Assembly (NCBI GenBank): GCA_036561225.1
Contig: DATBPS010000147.1
Span: 28,311 to 92,310 of the forward strand
Length of the DNA stretch: 64,000 nucleotides
Source of the DNA: SCQP01 sp036561225
GTDB taxonomy: Bacteria > Acidobacteriota > Terriglobia > Terriglobales > SCQP01
Reading direction: 5' to 3'
Shown: one piece after another, positions 8,926-17,980 of the stretch
Numbering within the stretch: the stretch's first letter is position 1
Layout of the letters: every line of letters begins with the position of its first letter
Made by a program: the position numbers and the translations under genes
The notes under the pieces: generated by a model
Told to the model about the DNA's origin: nothing
What the model saw: only the letters and a program-made list of their open reading frames with translations
The model's database searches: none

Positions 8926-10790
8926 GAAATTTTCGCGAGGAACTGGCGTCGCGGGTGCTGGTCAGTGATGGCGCCATGGGCACCATGCTGTATGCCCACG
9001 GTGTGTTCATCAACCGCAGCTACGACGAGTTGAACCTCAGCCAGCCGGCGGTGGTGCGCGAGATACACCGCGCCTACGCCCAGGCGGGGGCGGAGATCAT
9101 CGAGACCAACACCTTCGGCGCGAACGCGGTCATCCTGGAGAAGTACGGGCTGCGGGACCAGGTGGACGCCATCAACCGGGCGGGCGTGGCGCTGGCGCGG
9201 GAGTGCGCCGGCGACAGTTGGGTGGCGGGCGCCATGGGTCCGCTGGGGGTGTATGTCGAGCCGCTGGGCAAGCTCAGCCTGAGCGAGGCGCGGGCGGCGT
9301 TCCGGCAGCAGGCGGCGGCGCTGGCGGAGGCGGGCGCCGACCTGCTCATGCTGGAGACCTTCGGGCAGGTGGCGGAGTTGGGGGAGGCGATTCAGGGCGC
9401 GCGCCAAGCGTGCGCGCTGCCGATTGCCGCGCAGATCACCATTGATGACGAGGGGCGCGCGCTGGACGGCACGCCGGCCAGGGAAGCGGCGCGGCGGATG
9501 CACGAGTGGGGCGCGGAGGTGATCGGCATCAACTGCAGCGGCGGTCCGGTGGGGATGCTGGAGGCGCTGGAGCAGATGGCGCAGGCCACCGATCGGCCGC
9601 TCATCGCGCAGCCCAACGCCGGCAAGCCGCGCAATGTGGACGGGCGCAACCTCTATATGGTGTCGCCGGAGTATCTGGCCGACTACGCGCGCCAGTTCAT
9701 CGGCGCCGGGGCCAAGATCGTGGGCGGATGCTGCGGGACCACGCCGGAACACATTAAATGGATCCGCAACTACGTGCGCTCGACCCAGCCGGGCAAGCGC
9801 CGGGTGCGGGTGGAGACGGTGGCGCAGGCGGGAGCGCAGACGCGCACCCCGGTGGCGGCGGCGCAGCGGTCGAACCTGGGGCGGAAGCTGGCCGAGGGAC
9901 GGTTCGTGACGCTGGTCGAGATCCTGCCGCCGCGGGGCAGCGATCCCGGCCGCGAGCTGCAGAGCGCCGCCTTTTTCGAGCAGCAGGGCGCCGACGCCAT
10001 CAACATCCCCGACGGGCCGCGGGCCAATGCGCGCATGAGCAACCAGGCCCTGGCGGTGATGCTGCGCAACCAGATGGCCATCGAGCCGGTGCTGCATTAC
10101 TGCTGCCGCGACCGCAACGTGATCTCCATGCAGTCGGACCTGCTGGGCGGGTTCGCGCTCGGCCTGCGGAACCTGATCCTGATCACCGGCGATCCGCCCA
10201 AGCTGGGGAACTATCCCGACGCCACGGCGGTGTTTGATGTGGACGCCATCGGGCTGACCAACCTGGTGCGCAACCTCAACTGCGGTCTCGATCTGGGCGG
10301 GAACGCGGTGGGGGGACAGACGGCGTACCTGATCGGCGTGGGCGCCAACCCGGGCGCGGTGAACTACGAAGAGGAGATCCGCCGCTACCGCTGGAAAGTG
10401 GAGGCGGGGGCCGATTACGTGGTGACGCAGCCGGTGTTTGACCTCGAGCTGCTGGAGAAGTTTCTGGCGGACACGGAGGATGCGCGGCGGCCGCTGATCG
10501 CCGGCATCTGGCCGCTGACCAGCCTGCGGCAGGCCGAGTTCATGCAGAACGAGCTGCGGGTGCGGGTGCCCGAGGCGGTGATCGAGCGCATGCGGCGGGC
10601 GGGCACGGCGGAGGCGGCCAAGCGCGAGGGACTGGAGATCGCCAAGGAGATGGTGCGGGCGCTGCGCAGTACGGTGGCCGGGATTCAGATCAGCGTCCTG
10701 GGCCGGGATACGGCGGCGGCCGAGCTGCTGCGCACCGCGCGCGGCGAGGAAGCTGCGGGAGCGGAAGCCGCGCCGGGACCGCCGGCATGA
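8922..10790 (+). CDS. Bifunctional homocysteine S-methyltransferase / methylenetetrahydrofolate reductase
   Basis: A 622-residue fusion comparable to Bacillus YitJ. Residues about 1-290 form the homocysteine methyltransferase barrel (SDGAMGTML near the start), with zinc-binding Cys205 (INCSGG) and Cys270-Cys271 (GGCCGT). Residues about 320-600 form the MTHFR barrel (VTLVEILPPRG, the flavin-site region LILITGDPPK, and VVTQPVFD). It would reduce methylene-THF to methyl-THF and methylate homocysteine in one polypeptide. No cobalamin-binding domain is present, so this is not MetH; whether the methyl donor is methyl-THF or another compound is not shown by sequence. GTG start overlapping lysS. Confidence 0.88.
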   Translation: MRNFREELASRVLVSDGAMGTMLYAHGVFINRSYDELNLSQPAVVREIHRAYAQAGAEIIETNTFGANAVILEKYGLRDQVDAINRAGVALARECAGDSWVAGAMGPLGVYVEPLGKLSLSEARAAFRQQAAALAEAGADLLMLETFGQVAELGEAIQGARQACALPIAAQITIDDEGRALDGTPAREAARRMHEWGAEVIGINCSGGPVGMLEALEQMAQATDRPLIAQPNAGKPRNVDGRNLYMVSPEYLADYARQFIGAGAKIVGGCCGTTPEHIKWIRNYVRSTQPGKRRVRVETVAQAGAQTRTPVAAAQRSNLGRKLAEGRFVTLVEILPPRGSDPGRELQSAAFFEQQGADAINIPDGPRANARMSNQALAVMLRNQMAIEPVLHYCCRDRNVISMQSDLLGGFALGLRNLILITGDPPKLGNYPDATAVFDVDAIGLTNLVRNLNCGLDLGGNAVGGQTAYLIGVGANPGAVNYEEEIRRYRWKVEAGADYVVTQPVFDLELLEKFLADTEDARRPLIAGIWPLTSLRQAEFMQNELRVRVPEAVIERMRRAGTAEAAKREGLEIAKEMVRALRSTVAGIQISVLGRDTAAAELLRTARGEEAAGAEAAPGPPA

Positions 10791-11257
10791 TCTACAACGA
10801 CTGGCGGGAGATCCTCGCCCCGCGCCAGGCGTGGCGCCTCGCCGGCCGGCGGCTGGTGTTCACCAACGGCTGTTTTGACCTGCTGCACCCGGGGCACATC
10901 GCCACCCTGGAGCAGGCGCGCTCGCTGGGCGACATTCTTCTGGTCGCCATCAACACCGACGCCTCGGTGCAGCGCAGCAAAGGGCCGGAGCGGCCGATCA
11001 TCCCGCAGGCGGAGCGCGCCGAGGCGCTGGCGGCACTGGAGTGCGTGGATGGCGTGACGTTCTTCGACGACCCCACGCCGCTGGCGCTCATTCAGGGTTT
11101 GTTGCCGGATGTGCTGGTCAAGGGCGCCGACTGGGGACCGGGTGAAGTGGTGGGGGAAACGGAAGTGCTGGCCGCCGGCGGCCGCGTGGAACGGGCGCCG
11201 ATCACCGCCGGGTACTCGACCACCGCCATGATTGAGCGGGCACGAGGGAAGGGGTGA
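10787..11257 (+). CDS. rfaE2: D-glycero-beta-D-manno-heptose 1-phosphate adenylyltransferase
   Basis: Transfers AMP to heptose 1-phosphate to make ADP-heptose for the lipopolysaccharide core. The 156 residues form a single cytidylyltransferase-type nucleotidyl transferase domain with FTNGCFDLLHPGH at about 22-34 and the late motif GYSTTAMI. It is the stand-alone form, equal to the C-terminal half of E. coli HldE; the kinase half must be elsewhere. The ATG overlaps the previous stop by 4 bases (ATGA), so it is the third cistron of the lysS unit. Confidence 0.92.
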   Translation: MIYNDWREILAPRQAWRLAGRRLVFTNGCFDLLHPGHIATLEQARSLGDILLVAINTDASVQRSKGPERPIIPQAERAEALAALECVDGVTFFDDPTPLALIQGLLPDVLVKGADWGPGEVVGETEVLAAGGRVERAPITAGYSTTAMIERARGKG

Positions 11258-11262
11258 GGAGG

Positions 11263-11286
11263 GCGGCGTGCCGTGGGGCACGCCGC
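11263..11286. terminator. GC-rich hairpin between convergent rfaE2 and XRE gene
   Basis: GCGGCGTGCC, loop GTGG, then GGCACGCCGC gives a perfect 10 bp stem with a 4-base loop. It lies between the rfaE2 stop and the stop of the leftward regulator gene. It lacks a T-tract, so it is a probable bidirectional terminator of the hairpin-only kind. Confidence 0.6.
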
Positions 11287-11308
11287 TCGAGAGGGAGGCA
11301 GGGGCGGC

Positions 11309-11890
11309 TCAGCAGGCGGCGAGGTTTTGCGAAGCCTGGAGAAGGCGCTCGCGGTGCTGGGGGCCGAGTTTGCCGAGGTAGGGGAGGAGGGCGCTGAGGA
11401 AGGCGTCCTGGGGTGAGGCCAGGGTGCCGACTGCCAGCAGGGAAGCGACGCTGGTGCCCATGGCCAGCGCCATGCGTTCCAGCGAGGTGAGGGTGGGGGT
11501 GGCCTTGTCGTTTTCGATCTTGCTGACGTAGGTGCGGGGGACATGCATGCGCTCGGCCAGTTGACGCTGGCTGAGGCCGCGGCGCTGACGCCAGTGACGG
11601 ATGGCGCCGGCCACGTCAGGCACCGGAACCCCGGTGGCCTCGGCGGTTTCGACGCCCGGTTCCGCGACGCCGCCCAGCTTGACCGCGAGCACGGGCGCCG
11701 CAGCGGGGGCGGGACGCAGGTCCACGTCAGCCCGGCAGCGGCGGCAGTGGCTGTTCTGGGTGCGGTACTGCACCAGTTGACATTGCGGGCAGCGCAGGAC
11801 CTCACGCTCAGTGGACGCAACCGGAATCAGGCACACCACCGACTCAGTCTGTGGAGCGCTCTCCAGTGTGGCAGTTAAATTGGTTCCCAT
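11309..11890 (-). CDS. Zinc-ribbon plus XRE-type helix-turn-helix regulator
   Basis: A 193-residue predicted DNA-binding protein of unknown target. Residues about 34-55 hold a CPQC...CRRC pair, a likely zinc ribbon. Residues about 95-155 form a Cro/C1-type HTH (IRHWRQRRGLSQRQLAERM, then VSKIENDKATPTLTSLERMA). The C-terminal 35 residues may be an oligomerisation helix. The ATG at 11890 has no clear ribosome binding site. It is transcribed in the same direction as alaS upstream of it, separated by about 60 bases from the alaS stop, and could be read from that gene's message. Confidence 0.8.
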   Translation of the reverse strand: MGTNLTATLESAPQTESVVCLIPVASTEREVLRCPQCQLVQYRTQNSHCRRCRADVDLRPAPAAAPVLAVKLGGVAEPGVETAEATGVPVPDVAGAIRHWRQRRGLSQRQLAERMHVPRTYVSKIENDKATPTLTSLERMALAMGTSVASLLAVGTLASPQDAFLSALLPYLGKLGPQHRERLLQASQNLAAC

Positions 11891-11951
11891 GCCGTGTGGG
11901 AGGGTTTCCAGAGCTCGGCGTAGATACTGTGACTGGAACCGGAGGCGATTG

Positions 11952-14597
11952 TCAAGCCTGCCGATCGGCGGCCAGCAATTTCTCCAGGGCGGCGGGGACC
12001 TGGGCCAGGATGGCGTCGAGGCGCTCGGGGGGGACGCCGCCGGCTTCGGCGAGCTCGGGACGGCCGCCCCCTTTCACGCCCTCCAGTCCGCGCAGGATGC
12101 TGCCCGCCGGCAGCCGCTTGGCCAGATCGGCGGAGACGGTGAGGATCAGGGTGACTTTGCCCTCGGTTTCGCCGCCCAGGGCGACCACACCGCTGCCCAG
12201 CTTGTGGCGCAGCTCATCGGCCAGGGAACGCATCTGCGAGCGATCGAGGCCGTCCACGCGGGTGGTCTGGACTTTAACGCCGGCGACCTCGCGGATCTCC
12301 TGGCTGCCGCCGGTCTGCGACTGGGCCGCCTTCATGCGCAGGCGCTGGTTTTCCTTTTGTGCCTGGCGTAGCTGCTCCAGGGCGCGTTCGGCGGCGGCGG
12401 CGAGGTCGGGCTCCTGGACATGCAGCAGCTCGCTGAGGCGGCGCAGACGCTCGCTGCCCTGCTGCACCAGCTCGTAGGCGCCCATGCCGGTGACCGCCTC
12501 GATGCGGCGGACCCCGGCGGCGACGCTGGTCTCGTAGACGATCTTGAACAGGCCGATGTCGCCGGTGCGGCGGACGTGGGTGCCGCCGCAAAGCTCCTGG
12601 CTGAAGCCGGGGACGCTCACCACGCGGACGTCCTGTTGGTACTTCTCGCCGAACAGGGCCATGGCGCCGGTCGCGAGGGCTTTCTCCAGTGGCATGACCT
12701 CGGTGTTGACGGGGGCATTGCCGAGGATTTCGGTGTTGACCAGGCGCTCGATCTCCTCCAACTGGTCGGCACTGAGCGGGGCATAGTGGCTGAAGTCGAA
12801 GCGCAGGCGGGCGGGCTCGACCACCGATCCCGCCTGCTTGACGTGGGTGCCGAGGACCTGGCGCAGGGCGGCGTGGAGCAGGTGGGTGGCGGTGTGGTTG
12901 CGGCGGGTGGCGTCGCGGCGCTCGACATCCACGGTAACCTCGACCTGCTCGCCCACCTGTAAAGGCCGGCGGGCGCGGATGCGGTGCAGGCTGAGGCCGC
13001 CGACCGGGGCCACAGTGTCGAGCACCTCGGCGGCCACTCCGGCAGAGGTGGTCCAGAGGCCGCGGTCGCCGATCTGGCCGCCGCTGGCGGCATAGAAGGG
13101 AGTGTGGTCCAGCACGGCGTCAAGTTCCTCGCCCGGGGCGGCACTGTCCACCCGCTGGCCGGAGCGGAGGAGGGCGCGGATGGTGCTGTCGGGCGAGGTT
13201 GTGGCTTCGTATCCGTCGAAGCGGGTGCGGCCGGCGGCGACCAGTTCCTGATACAGTCCGCCGGCGCTGGTCTGCTCGCCGCCCTTCCAACTGCGGCGGG
13301 CGCGCTGACGCTGCTCCTCCATCTCCGCTTCGTAGCCGGGGAGGTCGAGGGTGAAATTGCGCTCCTTGGCGATCTCCTGCAGGACGTCCAGCGGCAGACC
13401 GAAGGTGTCGTAGAGGCGGAAGATGTCCTTGCCGGGAAGCACGGTCAGCTTCGGGTCGAGCGTGCGCTCCAGCTCCTTGAGGGCGAGAGCGAGGGTGTGG
13501 GAGAAGCGGTCTTCCTCGGCGTGGATCACCGCGGCGACGCGGGCGCGGCTCTCTTCCAGTTCGGGGTAGGCCGGCGCCATGACCTCGGCCACGGTTCCCG
13601 CCAGTTCATGCAGGAAGGCGGTTTCGATGCCCAGCAGCTTGCCGTGGCGGAGGGCGCGGCGGGTGATCTTGCGCAGCACGTAGCCTCGGCCTTCGTTGGC
13701 GGGCATGACGCCGTCATGCACCAGAAAGGTGGCGGCGCGGGCGTGATCGGCGAGGATGCGCAGGGAAATATCGGAGCGGGGCGCGGCGCCGTACGTCACG
13801 CCGGCGCGGCGGCCGGCGGCGGCGATCAACGGCTGAAAGAGGTCGGTGTCGTAGTTGCTGAGCTTGCCCTGGAGAACCGCGGCCAGGCGTTCCAGGCCGG
13901 CGCCGGTGTCAATCGATGGGCGGGGCAGCGGGTTGAGCTTCCCCGCCGCGTCGCGCTCGAACTGCATGAAGACCAGGTTCCAGATCTCAACGTAGCGGCC
14001 GCATTCGCAAGGGAAGCGGCAGTCGGTGTGGCCGGATTCGCTCGCCGCCGCGCCCTGATCGTAGTGCAGTTCGGAGCAGGGGCCGCAGGGACCGGTGTCG
14101 CCCATGGCCCAGAAATTTTCGGCGGCGCCGAGGCGGAAGACGCGATCCGCCGGCAGGCCAATGGCGTTCCGCCAGATGCCCTCGGCCTGGTCATCGTCCT
14201 CATAAACGGTGGCGTAGAGTTTGTCGGCGGGGATCGAGAATCCTTCCGAGCCGGTGAGCAGTTCCCAGGCGTAGGCGATGGCCTTGTCTTTGAAGTAGTC
14301 GCCGAAGCTGAAGTTGCCCAGCATCTCGAAGAAGGTGTGATGGCGGGCGGTGAAGCCGACGTTTTCGAGGTCGTTGTGCTTGCCGCCGGCGCGGACGCAC
14401 TTCTGGACCGTGGTGGCGCGCACATAGTCGCGCTTCTCCAGCCCCAGAAAGACATCCTTGAACTGGTTCATGCCGGCATTGGTGAACAGCAGCGTGGGGT
14501 CGCCCTGGGGGACCAGGGGCGAGGAAGCCACGATGCGGTGGCCACGCGCCTCGAAGAAGGCGAGAAAGCGGCGGCGGATTTCGGTGCCGGTCATCAT
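11952..14597 (-). CDS. alaS: Alanyl-tRNA synthetase
   Basis: Charges tRNA-Ala and edits mischarged product. The 881-residue length is normal. The class II core opens with RFLAFFEARGH and FTNAGMNQFK. The editing domain has the zinc ligands HTATH (His568, His572) and CGGTH (Cys670), and the C-terminal C-Ala domain ends with GGGRPELAEAGG. The four cysteines near residues 170-195 (GPCGPC, CRFPCECG) form an extra metal site seen in part of the family. Start at ATG 14597, or 14594 in the same frame. A 12 bp hairpin upstream ends the previous leftward gene. Confidence 0.96.
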   Translation of the reverse strand: MMTGTEIRRRFLAFFEARGHRIVASSPLVPQGDPTLLFTNAGMNQFKDVFLGLEKRDYVRATTVQKCVRAGGKHNDLENVGFTARHHTFFEMLGNFSFGDYFKDKAIAYAWELLTGSEGFSIPADKLYATVYEDDDQAEGIWRNAIGLPADRVFRLGAAENFWAMGDTGPCGPCSELHYDQGAAASESGHTDCRFPCECGRYVEIWNLVFMQFERDAAGKLNPLPRPSIDTGAGLERLAAVLQGKLSNYDTDLFQPLIAAAGRRAGVTYGAAPRSDISLRILADHARAATFLVHDGVMPANEGRGYVLRKITRRALRHGKLLGIETAFLHELAGTVAEVMAPAYPELEESRARVAAVIHAEEDRFSHTLALALKELERTLDPKLTVLPGKDIFRLYDTFGLPLDVLQEIAKERNFTLDLPGYEAEMEEQRQRARRSWKGGEQTSAGGLYQELVAAGRTRFDGYEATTSPDSTIRALLRSGQRVDSAAPGEELDAVLDHTPFYAASGGQIGDRGLWTTSAGVAAEVLDTVAPVGGLSLHRIRARRPLQVGEQVEVTVDVERRDATRRNHTATHLLHAALRQVLGTHVKQAGSVVEPARLRFDFSHYAPLSADQLEEIERLVNTEILGNAPVNTEVMPLEKALATGAMALFGEKYQQDVRVVSVPGFSQELCGGTHVRRTGDIGLFKIVYETSVAAGVRRIEAVTGMGAYELVQQGSERLRRLSELLHVQEPDLAAAAERALEQLRQAQKENQRLRMKAAQSQTGGSQEIREVAGVKVQTTRVDGLDRSQMRSLADELRHKLGSGVVALGGETEGKVTLILTVSADLAKRLPAGSILRGLEGVKGGGRPELAEAGGVPPERLDAILAQVPAALEKLLAADRQA

Positions 14598-14616
14598 TCT
14601 GATTAGTCTAAAGCAA

Positions 14617-14644
14617 GGGGTCAGGGGTTAGGGATCAGGGGCTA
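14617..14644. repeat. Four tandem heptamers (GGGGTCA type)
   Basis: Units GGGGTCA, GGGGTTA, GGGATCA and GGGGCTA follow each other without gaps in the spacer between alaS and the BNR-protein gene. Like the array at 5918-5945 it has four units of seven bases and stands beside a hairpin. Confidence 0.75.
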
Positions 14645-14653
14645 GGAACGCAA

Positions 14654-14682
14654 AGGCCCGCCCGGAGGAGCCGGGCGGGCCT
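14654..14682 (-). terminator. Intrinsic terminator downstream of BNR-protein gene
   Basis: AGGCCCGCCCGG, loop AGGAG, CCGGGCGGGCCT: a perfect 12 bp stem with a 5-base loop. On the minus strand it is followed by TTTGCGTT, a short T-rich stretch. It starts 19 bases after the stop of the leftward BNR-protein gene. Confidence 0.75.
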
Positions 14683-14701
14683 GAGAGTGAGCTGCCGCAG
14701 T

Positions 14702-17700
14702 TTACCTGGCGCTGCCGGAGGCGGCGGCGACGGGCTTCAGGTTGTGCTGCTGCAGCAGGGCGTTGAAGGAAGCCACGTCCTTGGACTGCAGTTGGCGCCA
14801 CGCGTCCAACTGGGTTTGCAGTTGGGCGGTGAGGTCGTTGTAGACATCCACCACGTGCGGCGGCGGAGCGCAGGTGCACTCCTCGACGCGGCCGGCCAGA
14901 GCGGCCAGCTTGTTGTCAATCATGATGGGGTAGTTGAGCGGATCCTCGCCGCTCTTGTTGTTGAGGTTGGAGATCTTGTAGATCACCTCGTGCAGCTTCT
15001 GGTCGAGGCTGGAGCCGGCGCTGGAGACCTCGGCCGGACCCGACTTGCCCACCTCGGCGATCTGCTTCTGCAGCGAGAGCATGTCGCGCACCGCTCCCCA
15101 GGCCTCGGTGAGGTGCTGGTTGATCTTGACGGCCAGGTTGAACTGGGCCTCAAGATCGGCCTGGCTGGCGTGCAGCCGGGGATCGAGGGTGACGGTGAGC
15201 GGGGTGGTGTAAGACTGGCCGTTGGCGGTCAGCTTGACGGTGTAGACGCCGGTGGGCGCAATGGGTGAGACGCCGCCGCGCGCGCCCCAGAGCGCTTCGC
15301 CCTTGATGGCCTCGGGCGGGGTGAGCGACTCGAGGTTCCAGACGAAGCGGTTGAAGCCCTGCTTGTCGGGCACGGTGACGCCGCCGCCGAAGCCGCCGCG
15401 TCCGCGACCGCCACGACCGCCGGCTTCCGCCCGCGGCTTGGGGTTGTTGGCGCTGGAGAAGTGCTTCATCACTTCGCCCTGGGCGTTGGTGATGTCAATC
15501 GTCACCGGGCCGGTGGGGGCGGAGGCGAGGTAGTAGTCAATCACGGCCGGACCGGGAGGGTTCTGGCCGAAGTTGCCGCCGCGGCCGCCAAAGCCGAAGA
15601 AGCCGCCGCCGCCCTCGGTGCGCATGGCGGGCGCGGGCTTGAACAGAGTGGCGGGAGCGCTCTCGACCGACGGGCTCCACTGGCGCAGCGGGGTGATGTC
15701 GTCCAGGCTCCAGAAGGCGCGGCCGTGGGTGGCGAGCACCAGGTCGTTGCCGTGGACTTCGAGGTCACGCACGGAGACGTGGGGCAGGTTGAGTTGCAGC
15801 GGCTGCCACTGGTCGCCGTTGTTGAAGCTGACGAAGACGCCGCGCTCGGTGCCGGCGAAGAGCAGGCCCGGGCGGACGGTGTCGGGCGTCACCGACTGCA
15901 CGTAGTAGCCCTGGGGGATGCCGGCGACGATCTTCGTCCACGACTGGCCGCAGTCGGAGGTGCGGTAGGCGTAGGGGGTGAAGTCATCGAGCTTGTTGCG
16001 GCGCGCGGCCACATAGGCGGTGCAGGCCTCGAAGGGCGAAACATTGATGTTGCCGATCTTGGCCCACTGCTTGTCGTTCTTGAGCTCGGGCGGGGTGACG
16101 TCGGTCCAGTGGGCGCCATCGTCCTTGGTGATGTGCACCAGGCCGTCGTCGCTGCCCGCCCAGATCAGGCCTTGCTGTTTGGGGGATTCGACCACCGAGA
16201 AGATGACGTCGTAGTACTCGGCGCTGGTGTTGTCCTGGGTGATGGGGCCGCCGGAGGACTGCTGCTTGCTCTTGTCGTTGCGGGTGAGGTCGGGGCTGAT
16301 GATGGTCCAGTGATCGCCCATGTCGGTGCTCTTGAAGAGCACATTGCCGCCGTAGTAGACGGTGTTGTCGTCATAGGGTGAGGTGGCGATGGGCGCCGAC
16401 CACTGGAAGCGGTACTTCATGTCCACGTCGCCGTGGCCCATCGGGTTGTCGGGATAGGGTCCGATGGGAGTGGAGAAGCCGGTCTTGACGTCGTAGCGGC
16501 TCATGTCGCCGTCGTAGGACTCGCCGTAAACGATGTTGGAGTCGTGCGGCTTGGGCATCATCCAACCGCTCTCACCGCCGGCGGCGCTGTACTGATCGTT
16601 GGGGGTGATAACGCCGTGGTTGGTGCGGGTGGGGATGACGACCGAGCCGGCATCCTGTTTTTCGCCGTAGACGTGATAGTTGACGTCGTCGTCGGTGGCG
16701 ATCGAGTAGAACTGGCCGGTGGGCTGGTTGAGGTTGGTGGACCAGGTCTTGCCGTTGTCGAGCGAGATGAACGCGCCCTCGTCGGAGCTGGTCATCAGAT
16801 GGGTGGGGTTCTGGGGATCAATCCACAGGCCGTGGCTGTCGCCGCCGTGGATGGCGTCGAACTTTTTGCCGCCATCGGTGGAACGGAACAGGCCGGTGTT
16901 TTCCACGTAGACGGTGTCCACGCTCTTGGGATCAGCGAAGATGTGGGAGAAGTACCAGGCGCGCTGGCGGTATTCGTCGTCGCTGTTGACCAGCTTCCAA
17001 CTGCCGCCGGCGTTGTCGGAGACGTAGATGCCGCCGTCCTTGGCCTCGATCAGGGCGTAGACACGCGAGCTGTTGGCGCCGACCGCGACGCCGATCTTGC
17101 CCCACACGCCGGTGGGCAGGCCGTTGCCGGTCAACTGCGTCCAGGTCGAGCCGCCATCGGTGGACTTGTAGAGGCCGCTGCCCGGGCCGCCGCTGTCGGA
17201 GCGCCAGGGGAGACGGATGAACTGGTAGAGGCCGGCGTAAAGAGTTTGGGTGTTGTTGGGGTCGAAGGCGACGTCCACGCCGCCGGTCTTGTCATCCTTG
17301 TAAAGGACCTTCTGCCAAGTCTTGCCGCCGTCGGTGGTGCGGAAGATGCCGCGCTCGGCGTTGGGGCCGGAGGCGTGGCCCATGGCGGCGACGAAGACGC
17401 GGTTGGGATCCTTGGGGTCCACCAGCACGCGCGAGATGTGCTGGCTGTCTTCCAGGCCGATGTGCTGCCAGGTCTTGCCGGCATCGGTGGACTTGTACAT
17501 GCCGTTGCCGTAGCTGATGTCGTTGCGCAGGCAGCCTTCGCCGGTGCCGACATAGATGACGTTGGGGTCGGAGGGGGCAACCTCGATGGCGCCGATGGAC
17601 TGGATGTCCTGGCCGTCAAACAGCGGACGCCAGCTCTCACCCGCGTCGGTGGTCTTCCAGACGCCGCCATCCACGGATCCGAAGTAGAAATCTTTGGCGT

Positions 17701-17893
17701 CGCCGGGAATGCCGCTGACGGCGAGCACACGGGCGCCGTTGAAGGGGCCAATGAGGCGGTAGTGAAGGTTGGCGAGCGCCTGCTGGACGCCGCCCGACTG
17801 GGCGCTCACGGCGCGTGTCGAAATCGTCAACCAGCCTGCGGAGAGGGCCACGGCAGAACCAGCGACCAAGCCCAAGAGCAATTTTCGCGTCAT
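14702..17893 (-). CDS. Large secreted BNR/VPS10-type beta-propeller protein
   Basis: A 1063-residue secreted protein. A signal peptide occupies the first 30 residues (LLLGLVAGSAVAL, cleavage near VSAQ). At least ten Asp-box/BNR repeats follow, for example STDAGKTWQ, TTDGGKTWQ, STDGGSTW, SFNNGDQW, the pattern of sialidase and sortilin propellers. After residue 770 come a Gly-rich linker and a C-terminal beta plus helical region (KQIAEVGKSG). No sialidase catalytic residues can be pointed to, so a hydrolase annotation would be unsafe. The ATG at 17893 has GGGGGA upstream. Such proteins are abundant in Acidobacteriota; function unknown, probably surface or periplasmic binding. Confidence 0.85.
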   Translation of the reverse strand: MTRKLLLGLVAGSAVALSAGWLTISTRAVSAQSGGVQQALANLHYRLIGPFNGARVLAVSGIPGDAKDFYFGSVDGGVWKTTDAGESWRPLFDGQDIQSIGAIEVAPSDPNVIYVGTGEGCLRNDISYGNGMYKSTDAGKTWQHIGLEDSQHISRVLVDPKDPNRVFVAAMGHASGPNAERGIFRTTDGGKTWQKVLYKDDKTGGVDVAFDPNNTQTLYAGLYQFIRLPWRSDSGGPGSGLYKSTDGGSTWTQLTGNGLPTGVWGKIGVAVGANSSRVYALIEAKDGGIYVSDNAGGSWKLVNSDDEYRQRAWYFSHIFADPKSVDTVYVENTGLFRSTDGGKKFDAIHGGDSHGLWIDPQNPTHLMTSSDEGAFISLDNGKTWSTNLNQPTGQFYSIATDDDVNYHVYGEKQDAGSVVIPTRTNHGVITPNDQYSAAGGESGWMMPKPHDSNIVYGESYDGDMSRYDVKTGFSTPIGPYPDNPMGHGDVDMKYRFQWSAPIATSPYDDNTVYYGGNVLFKSTDMGDHWTIISPDLTRNDKSKQQSSGGPITQDNTSAEYYDVIFSVVESPKQQGLIWAGSDDGLVHITKDDGAHWTDVTPPELKNDKQWAKIGNINVSPFEACTAYVAARRNKLDDFTPYAYRTSDCGQSWTKIVAGIPQGYYVQSVTPDTVRPGLLFAGTERGVFVSFNNGDQWQPLQLNLPHVSVRDLEVHGNDLVLATHGRAFWSLDDITPLRQWSPSVESAPATLFKPAPAMRTEGGGGFFGFGGRGGNFGQNPPGPAVIDYYLASAPTGPVTIDITNAQGEVMKHFSSANNPKPRAEAGGRGGRGRGGFGGGVTVPDKQGFNRFVWNLESLTPPEAIKGEALWGARGGVSPIAPTGVYTVKLTANGQSYTTPLTVTLDPRLHASQADLEAQFNLAVKINQHLTEAWGAVRDMLSLQKQIAEVGKSGPAEVSSAGSSLDQKLHEVIYKISNLNNKSGEDPLNYPIMIDNKLAALAGRVEECTCAPPPHVVDVYNDLTAQLQTQLDAWRQLQSKDVASFNALLQQHNLKPVAAASGSAR

Positions 17894-17980
17894 TTGGAAA
17901 TCCCCCTAAAGACGTTTATCCACCCAGCCAACCATCGTATGCCAAGCAGGGCAGAGAAGGAAGTGGCAATATGCTTGATC

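Noticed and set aside
12984..14606. Long plus-strand open frame opposite alaS
   Set aside because: It is the shadow of a well-supported alaS gene and has no recognisable domain or start signal.
14702..17893. Sialidase activity of the large BNR protein
   Set aside because: Asp-box repeats are present, but the arginine triad and tyrosine nucleophile of sialidases cannot be identified.
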